A stretch of 40,138 bases of DNA from DATCMU01 sp036563245 (GCA_036563245.1 DATCMU010000048.1:1-40138), one strand, 5' to 3'; counted from the stretch's first letter, positions 24,529-33,624 are shown. Made by a program: numbers and translations. Notes: a model not told the origin generated them from the sequence alone.

Positions 24529-25419
24529 ATGAGCGACGACCACGACAAGACCTATGACGCTGCCATACTGGCGCAGGCCCTGCCCTACATGCAGCGCTAC
24601 GAGGGCAAGACGGTCGTGGTGAAATACGGTGGCCATGCCATGGGAGACCCGATGCTGGGCCGGGCCTTTGCGCGCGACATCGCCTTGTTGAAGCAGTCCA
24701 AGGTCAATCCCATCGTGGTGCACGGGGGCGGGCCGCAAATCGGGCAGATGCTGACCAAGATGGGCATCGAGAGCCGCTTCGAGGGTGGCTTGCGCGTGAC
24801 CGACGAAAAGACCGTCGAGATCGTGGAAATGGTGCTGGCGGGGTCGATCAACAAGGAAATCGTCGCCCTGATCAATGCCGAGGGCGAATGGGCCATCGGG
24901 CTTTGCGGCAAGGACGGCAACATGGTTTTCGCCGAAAAGGCCCGCAAGACCGTGGTCGATCCGACATCCAATATCGAGAAGGTGCTCGACCTTGGCTTCG
25001 TGGGGGAACCGGTCGAGGTCGACCGCACCCTGATCGATCTTCTGGCGCGTTCGGAGATGATTCCGGTCATCGCACCGGTCGCGCCGGGGCGCGACGGACA
25101 CACCTACAACATCAACGCCGACACTTTCGCTGGCGCGATCGCGGGGTCGCAGAAAGCCAAGCGCCTGCTGTTCCTCACCGACGTGCCGGGGGTGCTGGGT
25201 GCGGACGGCGTGCTCATTCCCGAGCTGACGGTCTCGGAAGCGCAGACGCTGATCCGGCAGGGCACGATCACCGGGGGAATGATCCCGAAGGTGGAAACCT
25301 GCATCGATGCGCTCAATCGCGGGGTGGAAGGCGTCGTGATCCTCAACGGCAAGACGCCGCACGCGGTGCTGATCGAGCTGTTCACCGAATATGGCGCCGG
25401 CACGCTGATCGTGAAGTAG
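24529..25419 (+). CDS. argB: Acetylglutamate kinase
   Basis: A 296-residue amino acid kinase that phosphorylates N-acetyl-L-glutamate with ATP, the second step of arginine synthesis. Motifs are VVVKYGGHAM (phosphate binding), PIVVHGGGPQIGQ (substrate), and TITGGMIPKVE near the C terminus. The start at 24529 (MSDDHDKTYDAAI) gives the normal length; the longer frame to 24406 is non-coding. An N-terminal helix typical of arginine-sensitive hexameric forms may be present, so feedback inhibition by arginine is possible. It ends 7 bp from the end of a convergent transporter gene. Confidence 0.97.
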   Translation: MSDDHDKTYDAAILAQALPYMQRYEGKTVVVKYGGHAMGDPMLGRAFARDIALLKQSKVNPIVVHGGGPQIGQMLTKMGIESRFEGGLRVTDEKTVEIVEMVLAGSINKEIVALINAEGEWAIGLCGKDGNMVFAEKARKTVVDPTSNIEKVLDLGFVGEPVEVDRTLIDLLARSEMIPVIAPVAPGRDGHTYNINADTFAGAIAGSQKAKRLLFLTDVPGVLGADGVLIPELTVSEAQTLIRQGTITGGMIPKVETCIDALNRGVEGVVILNGKTPHAVLIELFTEYGAGTLIVK

Positions 25420-25426
25420 CGGGCCC

Positions 25427-26944
25427 TCAGAGCTCGGTAACAACCGGGGCCGCCGGCTCGCGGTTCGCTTGAGGTTTCGATCCGCGCGGTGCCGCCTGTG
25501 GCGGATTGCGGACGAAGGCGAGCAGAAGCAGCACGGTGCCGAAGGCGAAGAACTGATAGAGGATCGAATTGCTCAGGGCATGCACGAAGCTTGCATGTCC
25601 CATGCCGCCCGCACCAAGGCTGGCGAAGAAGATCTCGCCCCCGATGGCAACGCCGAGCGCGGCCCCCACCTGCTGGAACGACTGAATGGCGCCTGCACCC
25701 GATCCGGCATCGCGGTGGGGCACGCTTGCCAGCGCCAGTTGGAACAGCGCACTGATCGTCATGCCGATTCCAAGGCCGATAATGGCGAGCGGGGGCGCCA
25801 CCCACCAGTGATCGACGGTATCGCCAAGGCCGAGCACGATCGTACGAAGCCAGAAATATCCGCAAAGCGTGGCGGTCATGCCAAAAGCGACGCGCGCCTT
25901 GAGATGGCGGCTGCCGAGGCGCCCGTTGATATACGAGGCGACCAGAATGCCAAGGGGCATCGGTGTCGTGGTGTAACCCGACTGGAAGGGCGTGAACCCG
26001 AAGCCGGTCTGAAGGAAGACCGCGAAGACCAGGAAGAAGCTAGGCATGCCCGAAAACAGCGCCGTGGTCATGATGGTCCCGAAAAGGTAGTTGCGGTTCG
26101 ACATCAGCGCGATGGGCAGGAGTTGGGGGGCGCCCATTCGGGCCTGGCGGCGCTCCCACTGCACGAAGGCAAAGGCCATCGGCACGGCAAGCGCCATCAT
26201 GGCGAATGCCCAGAGCGGCCAGCCATAGCCCCGACCTTCCACCAGCGGGAAGACCAGCAGCAGGATGGTTGCGGCGGCCATGGGGATACCCAGCCAGTCG
26301 ATGCGCATGTTGAGGCTGCCGCGCATGTTCGGAATGAGAAACCAGCCGGCGACGATGGTGAAGAGCCCGACCGGAAGGTTGACCAGGAAGATCGGGCGCC
26401 AGTCGAGACCCCAGATATTTGCCGATATCAGCAGCCCGCCGACCAGCGGACCGGCGACCGAGGCCAGCCCGGCATTGAGGCCGAACAGCGAGAAGGCCAC
26501 GCCGCGCTCATGCGGGGGGAACGTGACCTGGGCGATTGCGAGAACCTGCGGCATCATCATCGCCGCCGACAGGCCCTGCAAGGCGCGGGACGCGACAAGG
26601 AACTCGATATTGGGCGCGAAGCCGCAAAGGGCGGAGAACAGCGTGAACCCCGCAACGCCCGCCAGAAATATGCTCTTGCGCCCCACGATATCGCCCAGCC
26701 GGCCGAAAGGCAAAAGGCCAAGGGCAAAGGCGAGCACGTAACCCGCCACCACCCATTCGATATCGGAGGATGTCGCGCCCAGGTTGCGCTGCAGGCTGGG
26801 CAGGCCGACATTGACGATGGTGACGTCGATCAGGTTCATGAACCCGGCAAGCAGCAGCACGGCCAGGGCTATCCACCGCCTTGGGTCCGGTGCCTCGGTT
26901 TCGGAATCGGCATGGGCGTGCTGGTCGGCGGTGTCGGCTGTCAT
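25427..26944 (-). CDS. MFS transporter, DHA2 (EmrB/QacA) family
   Basis: A 505-residue inner-membrane protein with about 14 hydrophobic helices, the number expected for the DHA2 drug:H+ antiporter family. Helix 1 (WIALAVLLLAGFMNLIDVTIVNVGLP) has the family Asp, motif A is GRLGDIVGRKSIF, and helix 5 has motif C-like GPLVGGLLISANIWGLDWRP in part. It most likely exports drugs, dyes or other amphiphiles; no EmrA-type adaptor lies next to it. It is convergent with argB and divergent from the HAD gene. Confidence 0.92.
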   Translation of the reverse strand: MTADTADQHAHADSETEAPDPRRWIALAVLLLAGFMNLIDVTIVNVGLPSLQRNLGATSSDIEWVVAGYVLAFALGLLPFGRLGDIVGRKSIFLAGVAGFTLFSALCGFAPNIEFLVASRALQGLSAAMMMPQVLAIAQVTFPPHERGVAFSLFGLNAGLASVAGPLVGGLLISANIWGLDWRPIFLVNLPVGLFTIVAGWFLIPNMRGSLNMRIDWLGIPMAAATILLLVFPLVEGRGYGWPLWAFAMMALAVPMAFAFVQWERRQARMGAPQLLPIALMSNRNYLFGTIMTTALFSGMPSFFLVFAVFLQTGFGFTPFQSGYTTTPMPLGILVASYINGRLGSRHLKARVAFGMTATLCGYFWLRTIVLGLGDTVDHWWVAPPLAIIGLGIGMTISALFQLALASVPHRDAGSGAGAIQSFQQVGAALGVAIGGEIFFASLGAGGMGHASFVHALSNSILYQFFAFGTVLLLLAFVRNPPQAAPRGSKPQANREPAAPVVTEL

Positions 26945-27103
26945 GGAGGGGACTGTCCAATAGGCAAAGAAAGTCTTGCGGGAGTACGCCGCAAGGCAAC
27001 TCGCGGATCAATGCTTGCGCAGCGCACCTGCCAATCGCCATGCGGGAGCAAGCCACGCGAAGGTGATAGCATCGCAGGGCTGGTTTGTGCCATATGTCAA
27101 TCG

Positions 27104-27811
27104 ATGACCCACCATGCAGAAATCGCCCCTTCCCGCCTCGAGCACGTCACCGACTGGGTGTTCGATCTCGACAACACGCTTTATCCAAGAACCTGCAACC
27201 TGTTTGCGCAGATCGACCGGCTGATCACCGAATATGTCGTGACGGTTACCGGGCTCGAAACCGAAGCGGCCCGCAAGCTGCAAAAGGACTACTATCGCGA
27301 TCATGGCACGACGCTGAGCGGGCTGATGGCTCTGCACGGCGTCGACCCGGACCACTACCTGGCGACCGTTCACGCAATCGACTACTCGCCGGTCGCAGCC
27401 GATCCGGACCTGGTGGGCGCAATCCGCGCCCTGCCCGGCCGCAAGTTCATCTTCACCAACGCGGATGCGGGCCACGCGCGGGCCGTTCTCGCGCGCCTTG
27501 GCGGCGAAGACCTGTTCGACGGGGTCTTCGACATTCGGGACGCCGGCTATACCCCGAAGCCCGCGCCGGAGCCCTATGCGTTGTTTCTGGAGCGCCACGG
27601 AATAGACCCCAGGCGCGCCGCCATGTTCGACGACCTGCACAAGAACCTTGAGGTACCGCATGCGGTCGGCATGGCGACCATCCAGGTGGTGGCCGGCGAA
27701 GACTATGCCCACGAGCAGGTGGACGAATGGGAACTTGTCCGTTCCGAGGACCATGAGCACGTGCATCATGTCACGAGTGATCTCAGGGCCTTTCTGAAGG
27801 CGTTGCGATAA
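27104..27811 (+). CDS. HAD-family pyrimidine 5'-nucleotidase-like phosphatase
   Basis: A 235-residue HAD hydrolase of the SDT1/pyrimidine 5'-nucleotidase group. The nucleophile motif is VFDLDNTLYP, motif II Thr is in IFTNAD, the motif III Lys is in YTPKPAPEPY, and motif IV acids are in MFDDLHKN. It would dephosphorylate a small nucleotide or sugar phosphate. The ATG at 27104 begins the conserved protein; a very long same-frame opening upstream lies antisense to the transporter gene and is not real. The gene follows argB in the usual rhizobial order. Confidence 0.88.
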   Translation: MTHHAEIAPSRLEHVTDWVFDLDNTLYPRTCNLFAQIDRLITEYVVTVTGLETEAARKLQKDYYRDHGTTLSGLMALHGVDPDHYLATVHAIDYSPVAADPDLVGAIRALPGRKFIFTNADAGHARAVLARLGGEDLFDGVFDIRDAGYTPKPAPEPYALFLERHGIDPRRAAMFDDLHKNLEVPHAVGMATIQVVAGEDYAHEQVDEWELVRSEDHEHVHHVTSDLRAFLKALR

Positions 27812-27830
27812 CCCGCGGCAGAGCGCACGG

Positions 27831-27859
27831 TTGACCCCGCGACGCAAAAATACCATATC
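27831..27859 (+). promoter_or_regulatory. Possible promoter of def-fmt-truA
   Basis: TTGACC at 27831-27836 and CATATC at 27854-27859 with a 17-bp spacer, about 30 bases before the def start. The -35 fits well, the -10 only moderately. It is the best match in the 78-bp gap between the HAD gene and def. Confidence 0.4.
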
Positions 27860-27889
27860 GGTGACAGCAATTCTGCGGGTTATGAAAGC

Positions 27890-28405
27890 ATGAGCATCCG
27901 TCCAATCCTGCACATCCCCGATCCACGCCTGCGCGCCGTCGCCGAGCCGGTGGCGCATGTCGATGACGATCTCAGGGCAACGATCAGGGACATGTTCGAC
28001 ACCATGTACGATGCCCCTGGTATCGGCCTGGCCGGGCCGCAGATCGGGCTGATGAAGCGCGTGGTGGTGGTCGATGTCGCCAAGGAAGATGAAGAGCCTG
28101 CGCCCTTTGCGATGATCAACCCCGAAATCCTCTGGGTCTCGGAGGAAATCCGCGTGCATGAGGAAGGGTGCCTGTCGATTCCCGAGTTCTATGAGGAAGT
28201 CGAGCGGCCAGACCGGTGCAGGGTGCGCTATCTCAACGAGCAGGGCGAGACCGTGGAACGCGAGGCGGACGGGGTATTGTCCACCTGCATCCAGCATGAA
28301 ATCGACCATCTGAACGGCAAGCTGTTCATCGACTACATCTCGCGGCTCAAGCGCGAGCGCATCACAAAGAAATTCCAGAAGGCGGCGCGGCGCGCCAGCG
28401 CCTGA
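27890..28405 (+). CDS. def: Peptide deformylase
   Basis: A 171-residue metalloenzyme that removes the formyl group from the N-terminal Met of new proteins. Motif 1 is GIGLAGPQ (usual GxGLAAPQ, here with Gly for the second Ala), motif 2 is EGCLSIP with the metal Cys, motif 3 is QHEIDHLNG with the two metal His and catalytic Glu. It is the first gene of the def-fmt-truA operon, which joins formylation and deformylation. Confidence 0.96.
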   Translation: MSIRPILHIPDPRLRAVAEPVAHVDDDLRATIRDMFDTMYDAPGIGLAGPQIGLMKRVVVVDVAKEDEEPAPFAMINPEILWVSEEIRVHEEGCLSIPEFYEEVERPDRCRVRYLNEQGETVEREADGVLSTCIQHEIDHLNGKLFIDYISRLKRERITKKFQKAARRASA

Positions 28406-28464
28406 CACCACGCCGGCGTCGTGCCGGGATCAAGCCGCCACTGGCGGACGGGGGACGTTGACTC

Positions 28465-29394
28465 GTGAAAGTCGTGTTCATGGGCACGCCGGAATTCGCC
28501 GTGCCCACACTCACCGAAATCGTTGCGCGCGGGCACGAGGTCGTCGCATGCTATACGCAACCGCCCCGGCCCGCCGGGCGCGGACAGGCCGAGCGCAAGT
28601 CCCCCGTGCACCTTGCTGCCGAAGGCTTCGGCATCCCCGTCTTTGCGCCCCGCAACTTCAGGGACGCCGCCGATCGCGAAGCATTCGCGGCGCATGACGC
28701 AGATGTGGGCGTGGTCGTCGCCTATGGATTGCTGCTCCCCAAGCCGGTGCTCGACGCGCCGCGCGAGGGGTGCCTGAACCTGCACGGCTCGCTTCTGCCA
28801 CGTTGGCGGGGTGCGGCGCCGATGCAGCGCGCGATCATGGCGGGCGACCGGGAAACCGGGGTCATGGTGATGCAGATGGACGAAGGGCTCGATACGGGCC
28901 CGGTGGCCCTGGTCGAGCATATCCCCATCGGCCCGGACATGACGGCGGGCGAACTGCACGACGAGATGATGCGGCGCGGTGCCGACCTGATGGGGCGGGC
29001 GCTTGCCGCGCTCGAGCGCGGCGGGCTGGATTTCACGCCGCAGGCAGCAGAGGGTGTGACCTACGCGAAAAAGATCGAGAAGGCGGAGGCCCGCATAGAC
29101 TGGGCCAGACCGGCCCGGGAGGTACACAATCTGATCCGTGGGCTTTCCCCCTTCCCCGGCGCGTTCTTCGAAATCGAACTCGGGGGGCGAATGACCCGGG
29201 TCAAGGTGCTGCGTTCGCGTGTGGTCGAGGCCGGCGGCGCACCTGGCACGGTTCTCGATGAAGACGGCCTGGCGATTGCCTGTGGCGAGGGCGCAGTGCG
29301 CCCGTTGCAGGTACAGCGCGAAGGCAAGGCGGCGATGGATGCCGAAGCCTTCCTGCGCGGCACGGGTCCGCTGGCAGGCCGGATGCTGGGCTGA
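28465..29394 (+). CDS. fmt: Methionyl-tRNA formyltransferase
   Basis: A 309-residue enzyme that formylates initiator Met-tRNA using 10-formyltetrahydrofolate. The N-terminal Rossmann domain has VVFMGTPEFAVPTL; the catalytic region has LNLHGSLLPRWRGAAP (Asn-His with the SLLP loop) and EGLDTGP (Asp). The C-terminal tRNA-binding domain follows residue 205. The start is GTG at 28465. It lies 59 bp after def and 1 bp before truA. Confidence 0.96.
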   Translation: MKVVFMGTPEFAVPTLTEIVARGHEVVACYTQPPRPAGRGQAERKSPVHLAAEGFGIPVFAPRNFRDAADREAFAAHDADVGVVVAYGLLLPKPVLDAPREGCLNLHGSLLPRWRGAAPMQRAIMAGDRETGVMVMQMDEGLDTGPVALVEHIPIGPDMTAGELHDEMMRRGADLMGRALAALERGGLDFTPQAAEGVTYAKKIEKAEARIDWARPAREVHNLIRGLSPFPGAFFEIELGGRMTRVKVLRSRVVEAGGAPGTVLDEDGLAIACGEGAVRPLQVQREGKAAMDAEAFLRGTGPLAGRMLG

Positions 29395-29395
29395 G

Positions 29396-30133
29396 ATGCC
29401 GCGCTACAAGCTCATCCTCGAATATGACGGGACCCCGTTCGTGGGCTGGCAGCGCCAGACCAACGGGCTATCCGTGCAAGAGGCGCTGGAAACCGCGATC
29501 GAGCGATTTTCTGGCGAAGCGGTGACAACCCAGGCGGCCGGCCGCACCGATGCCGGCGTCCATGCCCTTGGCCAGGTTGCGCATTTCGATCTCGCGCGCG
29601 ACTGGGATCCGTTCCGGGTGCGCGAGGCGATCAACTATCATCTCAAGCCGCACCCGGTTGCGGTGGTCCTGGCCGAACAGGTTCCCGGCACGTTCGAGGC
29701 AAGGTTTTCGGCCCTTGCGCGGCACTACGAATACCGCATCCTCAATCGCCGCGCCCGCCCGGCCCTGGAGGCCAACCGGGTGTGGCACGTCGCGCATCCG
29801 CTTGACGCCGGCGCGATGCACGCCGCCGCGCAACGGATTGTGGGAAAGCACGATTTCACCACGTTCAGGGCCAGCGAGTGCCAGGCCAATTCTCCGATAC
29901 GCACGCTTGACCGGCTCGATGTCTCGCGGGAGGGCGAGCATGTGGTGATCCGGGCCAGCGCCCGCAGCTTCCTGCACCATCAGGTGCGCTCGATGGCGGG
30001 TTCGCTCAAGCTGGTGGGGGACGGCAAGTGGAAACCGGATGACCTGCGGGCGGCGCTCGACGCACGGGAACGGTCGCGCTGCGGCGCGCTGGCTCCCTCT
30101 GACGGCCTCTACTTCGTTTCAGTGGACTATTGA
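29396..30133 (+). CDS. truA: tRNA pseudouridine(38-40) synthase
   Basis: A 245-residue enzyme that isomerises uridines 38-40 in the anticodon stem. The start MPRYKLILEYDGTPFVGWQRQ is typical, and the catalytic Asp is in AGRTDAGVHALGQ. FLHHQVRSMAGSL near the end is the conserved C-terminal helix. It follows fmt directly and is the last gene of the def-fmt-truA group, convergent with the next gene at 10 bp. Confidence 0.96.
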   Translation: MPRYKLILEYDGTPFVGWQRQTNGLSVQEALETAIERFSGEAVTTQAAGRTDAGVHALGQVAHFDLARDWDPFRVREAINYHLKPHPVAVVLAEQVPGTFEARFSALARHYEYRILNRRARPALEANRVWHVAHPLDAGAMHAAAQRIVGKHDFTTFRASECQANSPIRTLDRLDVSREGEHVVIRASARSFLHHQVRSMAGSLKLVGDGKWKPDDLRAALDARERSRCGALAPSDGLYFVSVDY

Positions 30134-30143
30134 GGCGGGCCCG

Positions 30144-30695
30144 TCAGCTGGCAGCGATGTCGGGCAAGAACGCGCCCAGGATGACAAGGCCGAGAGCCGC
30201 GCCGGCAAGCTGCGCCACGAGGAACAGGAACACGTGCAACGGCCGGAGCGTCACGATCAGGCGGGCGATATTCACCTCGATCACCAGAACGGCAATTCCG
30301 ATCACCACGAGCGCGAAGTCGCCGGTCGCACCCGTTGCGCCGAGAATGGCGCTGAGGATGGTGACGAAGAACGTCGCCCAGTTGTCGGCAACCATATAGG
30401 GAACCAACCCGTCCAGCCGCCCGATCTGGCGCAGGAACAGCCCCGCGAACGCCAGTTGCAGCCCATAGAGCAACGCGACCATGGCGAGCGCCTGCCAGGG
30501 TGGGCCGCCGCCCTCGACGCCCATCAAGAGGGGCAGATAGACGTTGATGGTCGCGGCTGCGATGAAGACGATGAAACTGCCGACCAGTCCGCGCAGGCTG
30601 AAATCGAAATTGACCGCGGCGGACCGGTTGCCAAGCAGCAGCGCAACGACCCCGCGCGCGGCAGCAGACATTTCTTGGGTCAGGGTCGTCGGCAT
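30144..30695 (-). CDS. Uncharacterised membrane protein
   Basis: A 183-residue protein with about five hydrophobic segments (about 32-55, 64-86, 98-118, 121-140, 150-175). I do not recognise a family. The ATG at 30695 is preferred because GAGGAA precedes it; the frame extends to 30833 into the tail of dapE. It lies 109 bp after dapE on the same strand and may be the last gene of the dapD operon. Similar small proteins sit beside dapE in rhizobial genomes, as far as I recall, but the function is unknown. Confidence 0.75.
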   Translation of the reverse strand: MPTTLTQEMSAAARGVVALLLGNRSAAVNFDFSLRGLVGSFIVFIAAATINVYLPLLMGVEGGGPPWQALAMVALLYGLQLAFAGLFLRQIGRLDGLVPYMVADNWATFFVTILSAILGATGATGDFALVVIGIAVLVIEVNIARLIVTLRPLHVFLFLVAQLAGAALGLVILGAFLPDIAAS

Positions 30696-30804
30696 GAAAC
30701 GGTATTCCTCGCGCTTGGCAGCGTCTGACTTGGGGCTCGGCAATGCGATTCGCAAGCCCGCATAGCACCATAGCCCGCGAGCAACCAGTCCGCAGGCCCC
30801 GTCT

Positions 30805-31977
30805 TCAGGCAAAGAACCGGGTGACGAAGCCATGATAGATCCGGGCCAGCCTGTCGAGATCGGCTAGCGGAACCCGTTCGTCGACCTGGTGCATGGTGGT
30901 TCCGACCAGACCGCACTCGACCACCGGGCAATATTCGGCGATGAAGCGGGCGTCCGACGTGCCCCCACCGGTCGAGAGCACCGGGACCTGGCCGGCGACC
31001 GCGGCGATCACATCGCTCAGCGCCATGACCTCGGCCCCCACCGGCGACAGGAAGCAAGTCGAGGGCCGGCCGAGGATCTCCAGTTCAGCGCCGCACCCTT
31101 CGAGCGGAGCGGCTTCGATGCGCGCCTCCAGCCAGCGCGTGAGGCTTTCGGGTGTCCAGTGGTCGTTGAAGCGGATGTTGAAGCGGAAGCTGCCGCTGGC
31201 GGGGATCACGTTGGAGGTCGGATTGCCCACGTCGATCGAGGTAAGTTCGAAATTTGAGGGCTGGAAATGTTCCGATCCGTCGTCAAGCGGCTCCGCGTTG
31301 AGCGCGGTGGCGAGCCGTGCCAGGGCCGGCAGCGGGTTCCGGGCCCGTTCGGGATAGGCGACATGGCCCTGGATTCCGCTCACGGTGATGCGTCCGTTCA
31401 GCGACCCGCGCCGGCCGATCTTTATTCCGTCGCCCACGTTTTGCGCCGAACTGGGCTCACCGACCAGGGCGAAGTCGAACCGATGCCCCGCCGCGGCGGC
31501 CCAGGCAAGCAGCTTGCCGGTGCCGTTGACGGCGTCCGCCTCCTCGTCATTGGTGATGGCAAGGGAAATGGTGCCCTTTTCGGCGCTGCCATCGGCGACC
31601 GCCTGCGACACCGCGGCGACGAAGGCGGCTATGCCGGACTTCATGTCGACTGCACCGCGTCCCCAGATCTGGTCATTGTCGGTCTCGGCGGCAAAGGGCG
31701 GGTGGGTCCATGCAGCTTCATTGCCCGGGGGGACCACGTCCGTGTGGCCAGCGAACAGCAGGTGCGGACCGGGACGATGGCGGGTCGCGAACAGGTTTGC
31801 GACCTCATAGGACCCGTCACCGTCGAAAGTGACGCGCGTGCAATCGAACCCGAGCGGCGTCAGCGCCGCCTCGAGCACGTCGAACACGCCGGCCTGCTCA
31901 GGAGTGACGGAGGGACAACGGATCAGGTCGCGCAGCAAATCGGCCGGCCGGATGACGGCCGTTTCGCTTTTGGGCAT
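30805..31977 (-). CDS. dapE: Succinyl-diaminopimelate desuccinylase
   Basis: A 390-residue M20 metallohydrolase that removes succinate from N-succinyl-LL-diaminopimelate in lysine and peptidoglycan synthesis. Metal and catalytic motifs are FAGHTDVVPPG, GRGAVDMKSG, ITNDEEADAVNGT (general base Glu), and TGGGTSDARF, with HQVDERV near the C terminus. The ATG at 31977 starts the normal-length protein. It lies 24 bp after the DUF805 gene, downstream of dapD, which catalyses the succinylation step of the same pathway. Confidence 0.96.
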   Translation of the reverse strand: MPKSETAVIRPADLLRDLIRCPSVTPEQAGVFDVLEAALTPLGFDCTRVTFDGDGSYEVANLFATRHRPGPHLLFAGHTDVVPPGNEAAWTHPPFAAETDNDQIWGRGAVDMKSGIAAFVAAVSQAVADGSAEKGTISLAITNDEEADAVNGTGKLLAWAAAAGHRFDFALVGEPSSAQNVGDGIKIGRRGSLNGRITVSGIQGHVAYPERARNPLPALARLATALNAEPLDDGSEHFQPSNFELTSIDVGNPTSNVIPASGSFRFNIRFNDHWTPESLTRWLEARIEAAPLEGCGAELEILGRPSTCFLSPVGAEVMALSDVIAAVAGQVPVLSTGGGTSDARFIAEYCPVVECGLVGTTMHQVDERVPLADLDRLARIYHGFVTRFFA

Positions 31978-32001
31978 GGAGCGGGGTTCCTTTCGTCTCG
32001 T

Positions 32002-32538
32002 TCAGGCAGCCAGCGGATCGACGCCGTAGGGATTCGATCCTTTGGTTCCCTTGAGGAAACCCAAGGTCACAAGCAGGATCAATCCGATAATGGTCATGGC
32101 GACGGAGAGAACAATGCCCAGAAGGTTCGGGCCGGGGACCGGCATGCCTTCGACCATGCTGGCGCCATGGGTCAGGCCGAGCCCCTGAAAAAGGTCGCTC
32201 AGCCCCGTCAGGGCAAAGCCTGCGTAGACAAGCATGCCGGCGCTGCCGCGATCGTGCGCGCGCTTGATCATGACGGCGAGCGATGGCCAGGCAAAAACGA
32301 TCAGCACAATGAGCGATATCCAGCCACCGCGGCGCATCTGGCCGTCGAAGAAGGCGTAGATTTCCTGATTGTTGTTCATGTCCGCCGGTATTCCGCCCAT
32401 CATGGAGAGGCCCAGGACCGGCAGGATGACGAGGCTGATGACGATAACCGCGATGGCAAGACCCAGAATGCCGATCCAGAACCGGCGGCGCCCGATGCGC
32501 CCGTCAAACGAGAAGAACAGATGACCCAGATTGTCCAT
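32002..32538 (-). CDS. DUF805 membrane protein
   Basis: A 178-residue inner-membrane protein of the DUF805 family: FSFDGRIGRRRFWIG at the N terminus and MIKRAHDRGSAG in the middle are the family marks, with four hydrophobic helices. The function is unknown. The start at 32538 is set by AAAGGGGGCGG just upstream; the long frame above it is antisense-like noise over the dapD end. It sits between dapD and dapE, so it is probably co-transcribed with them. Confidence 0.9.
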   Translation of the reverse strand: MDNLGHLFFSFDGRIGRRRFWIGILGLAIAVIVISLVILPVLGLSMMGGIPADMNNNQEIYAFFDGQMRRGGWISLIVLIVFAWPSLAVMIKRAHDRGSAGMLVYAGFALTGLSDLFQGLGLTHGASMVEGMPVPGPNLLGIVLSVAMTIIGLILLVTLGFLKGTKGSNPYGVDPLAA

Positions 32539-32552
32539 TTCCGCCCCCTTTG

Positions 32553-32574
32553 CGGCGCGCGCCAGCGCGCGCCG
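32553..32574. repeat. GC-rich hairpin between dapD and DUF805
   Basis: CGGCGCGCG (32553-32561) pairs with CGCGCGCCG (32566-32574) over a four-base loop. It lies just before the RBS of the DUF805 gene. No T-run follows, so it is unlikely to be a full terminator; it may be a processing or mRNA stability element (inference). Confidence 0.45.
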
Positions 32575-32621
32575 GTCCCGAAACGATAGCGGAGACGCAG
32601 GGATTGCGAAAGAGTGGGCCG

Positions 32622-33464
32622 TCAGTCCCGCAAAAGCTCGTTGATGCCGGTCTTGGCGCGGGTCTTTTCGTCGACGGTCTTGACGATCACCGCGCAGTAA
32701 AGGCTCGGGCCGGGCGTTCCGTCGGGCAGCGGCTTGCCGGGCATGGAGCCGGAAACGACCACCGAATAAGGCGGCACGCGACCCATGTGTACCTCGCCGG
32801 TATTGCGGTCGACGATCTTGGTGGACTGGCCTATGAACACGCCCATCGAGATCACCGAACCCTCGCCGACCACGACGCCCTCGACGATCTCCGAGCGCGC
32901 GCCAATGAAGCAATTATCCTCGATGATCACAGGGCCGGCCTGCAGGGGCTCGAGTACGCCGCCAATGCCGACGCCACCTGAAAGATGCACGTTCCTGCCG
33001 ATCTGGGCGCACGATCCAACCGTAACCCAGGTATCGACCATTGTTCCGGCATCGACGTGAGCGCCCAGATTGACGAAGGACGGCATGAGCACAACACCGG
33101 GCGCGATGAAGGCGGAGCGGCGCACAATGGCGCCGGGCACGGCCCGGAACCCGGCCTCGCGGAATTGGCTTTCGCCCCAGCCGGCGAACTTGGAGGGCAC
33201 CTTGTCCCACCAGCTGGCGCCGCCGGGGCCGCCGGAAATCTCGGCCATGTCGTTGAGCCGGAACGAGAGCAGAACGGCCTTCTTGAGCCACTGGTTGACG
33301 ACCCAGCCCTTGTCGGTCTTCTCGGCCACACGCGCCTTGCCCGCGTCGAGCAGCGCCAGCGCTTCGTTCACCGCCTCGCGCACGACGCCGGTCGTGCCGG
33401 CATTGACGGTGTCGCGCGCATCGAACGCTGCATCGATGGTGGCTGCCAGATCGGTCATGGGCAT
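32622..33464 (-). CDS. dapD: Tetrahydrodipicolinate N-succinyltransferase
   Basis: A 280-residue left-handed beta-helix enzyme that succinylates tetrahydrodipicolinate with succinyl-CoA in the lysine/DAP pathway. Hexapeptide repeats run from about 105 to 225 (for example IGRNVHLSGGVGIGG and IIEDNCFIGARSEIVEG). The DapD region RPGASWWDK-like segment appears as GPGGASWWDKVPSKF. The start is either 33464 or the second Met at 33458. The gene heads the dapD-DUF805-dapE run. Confidence 0.97.
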   Translation of the reverse strand: MPMTDLAATIDAAFDARDTVNAGTTGVVREAVNEALALLDAGKARVAEKTDKGWVVNQWLKKAVLLSFRLNDMAEISGGPGGASWWDKVPSKFAGWGESQFREAGFRAVPGAIVRRSAFIAPGVVLMPSFVNLGAHVDAGTMVDTWVTVGSCAQIGRNVHLSGGVGIGGVLEPLQAGPVIIEDNCFIGARSEIVEGVVVGEGSVISMGVFIGQSTKIVDRNTGEVHMGRVPPYSVVVSGSMPGKPLPDGTPGPSLYCAVIVKTVDEKTRAKTGINELLRD

Positions 33465-33505
33465 GTGTCAGGTTCCGTCCAGGGCTGAAATGGAAAGGGC
33501 GCGCG

Positions 33506-33533
33506 ACATTAGCGCCTGCCGGCGGGGTGTCAA
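33506..33533 (-). promoter_or_regulatory. Sigma-70-type promoter of dapD operon
   Basis: On the minus strand TTGACA (33533-33528) and TAATGT (33511-33506) are separated by 16 bp. The -35 is the full consensus. Transcription should start near 33499, giving a leader of about 35 bases before dapD. It would drive dapD-DUF805-dapE. Confidence 0.65.
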
Positions 33534-33624
33534 CACGACCCGCACCCTGCTATCGGTGCCGCGCGCCACCGAAACTTAACACTGCCGCGCGAAAATAGGC
33601 CTGCGAAGAAACGGAGAAGCCGCG

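Noticed and set aside
25469..27811. A 780-codon plus-strand frame ending with the HAD phosphatase
   Set aside because: The first two thirds are antisense to the DHA2 transporter and have the His/Gly/Arg-rich look of GC-rich antisense frames. The HAD protein begins at 27104.
30039..30728. A 229-codon plus-strand frame with His/Glu/Asp-rich sequence after truA
   Set aside because: It starts inside truA and is antisense to the membrane protein gene; charge-rich antisense of hydrophobic codons explains it.
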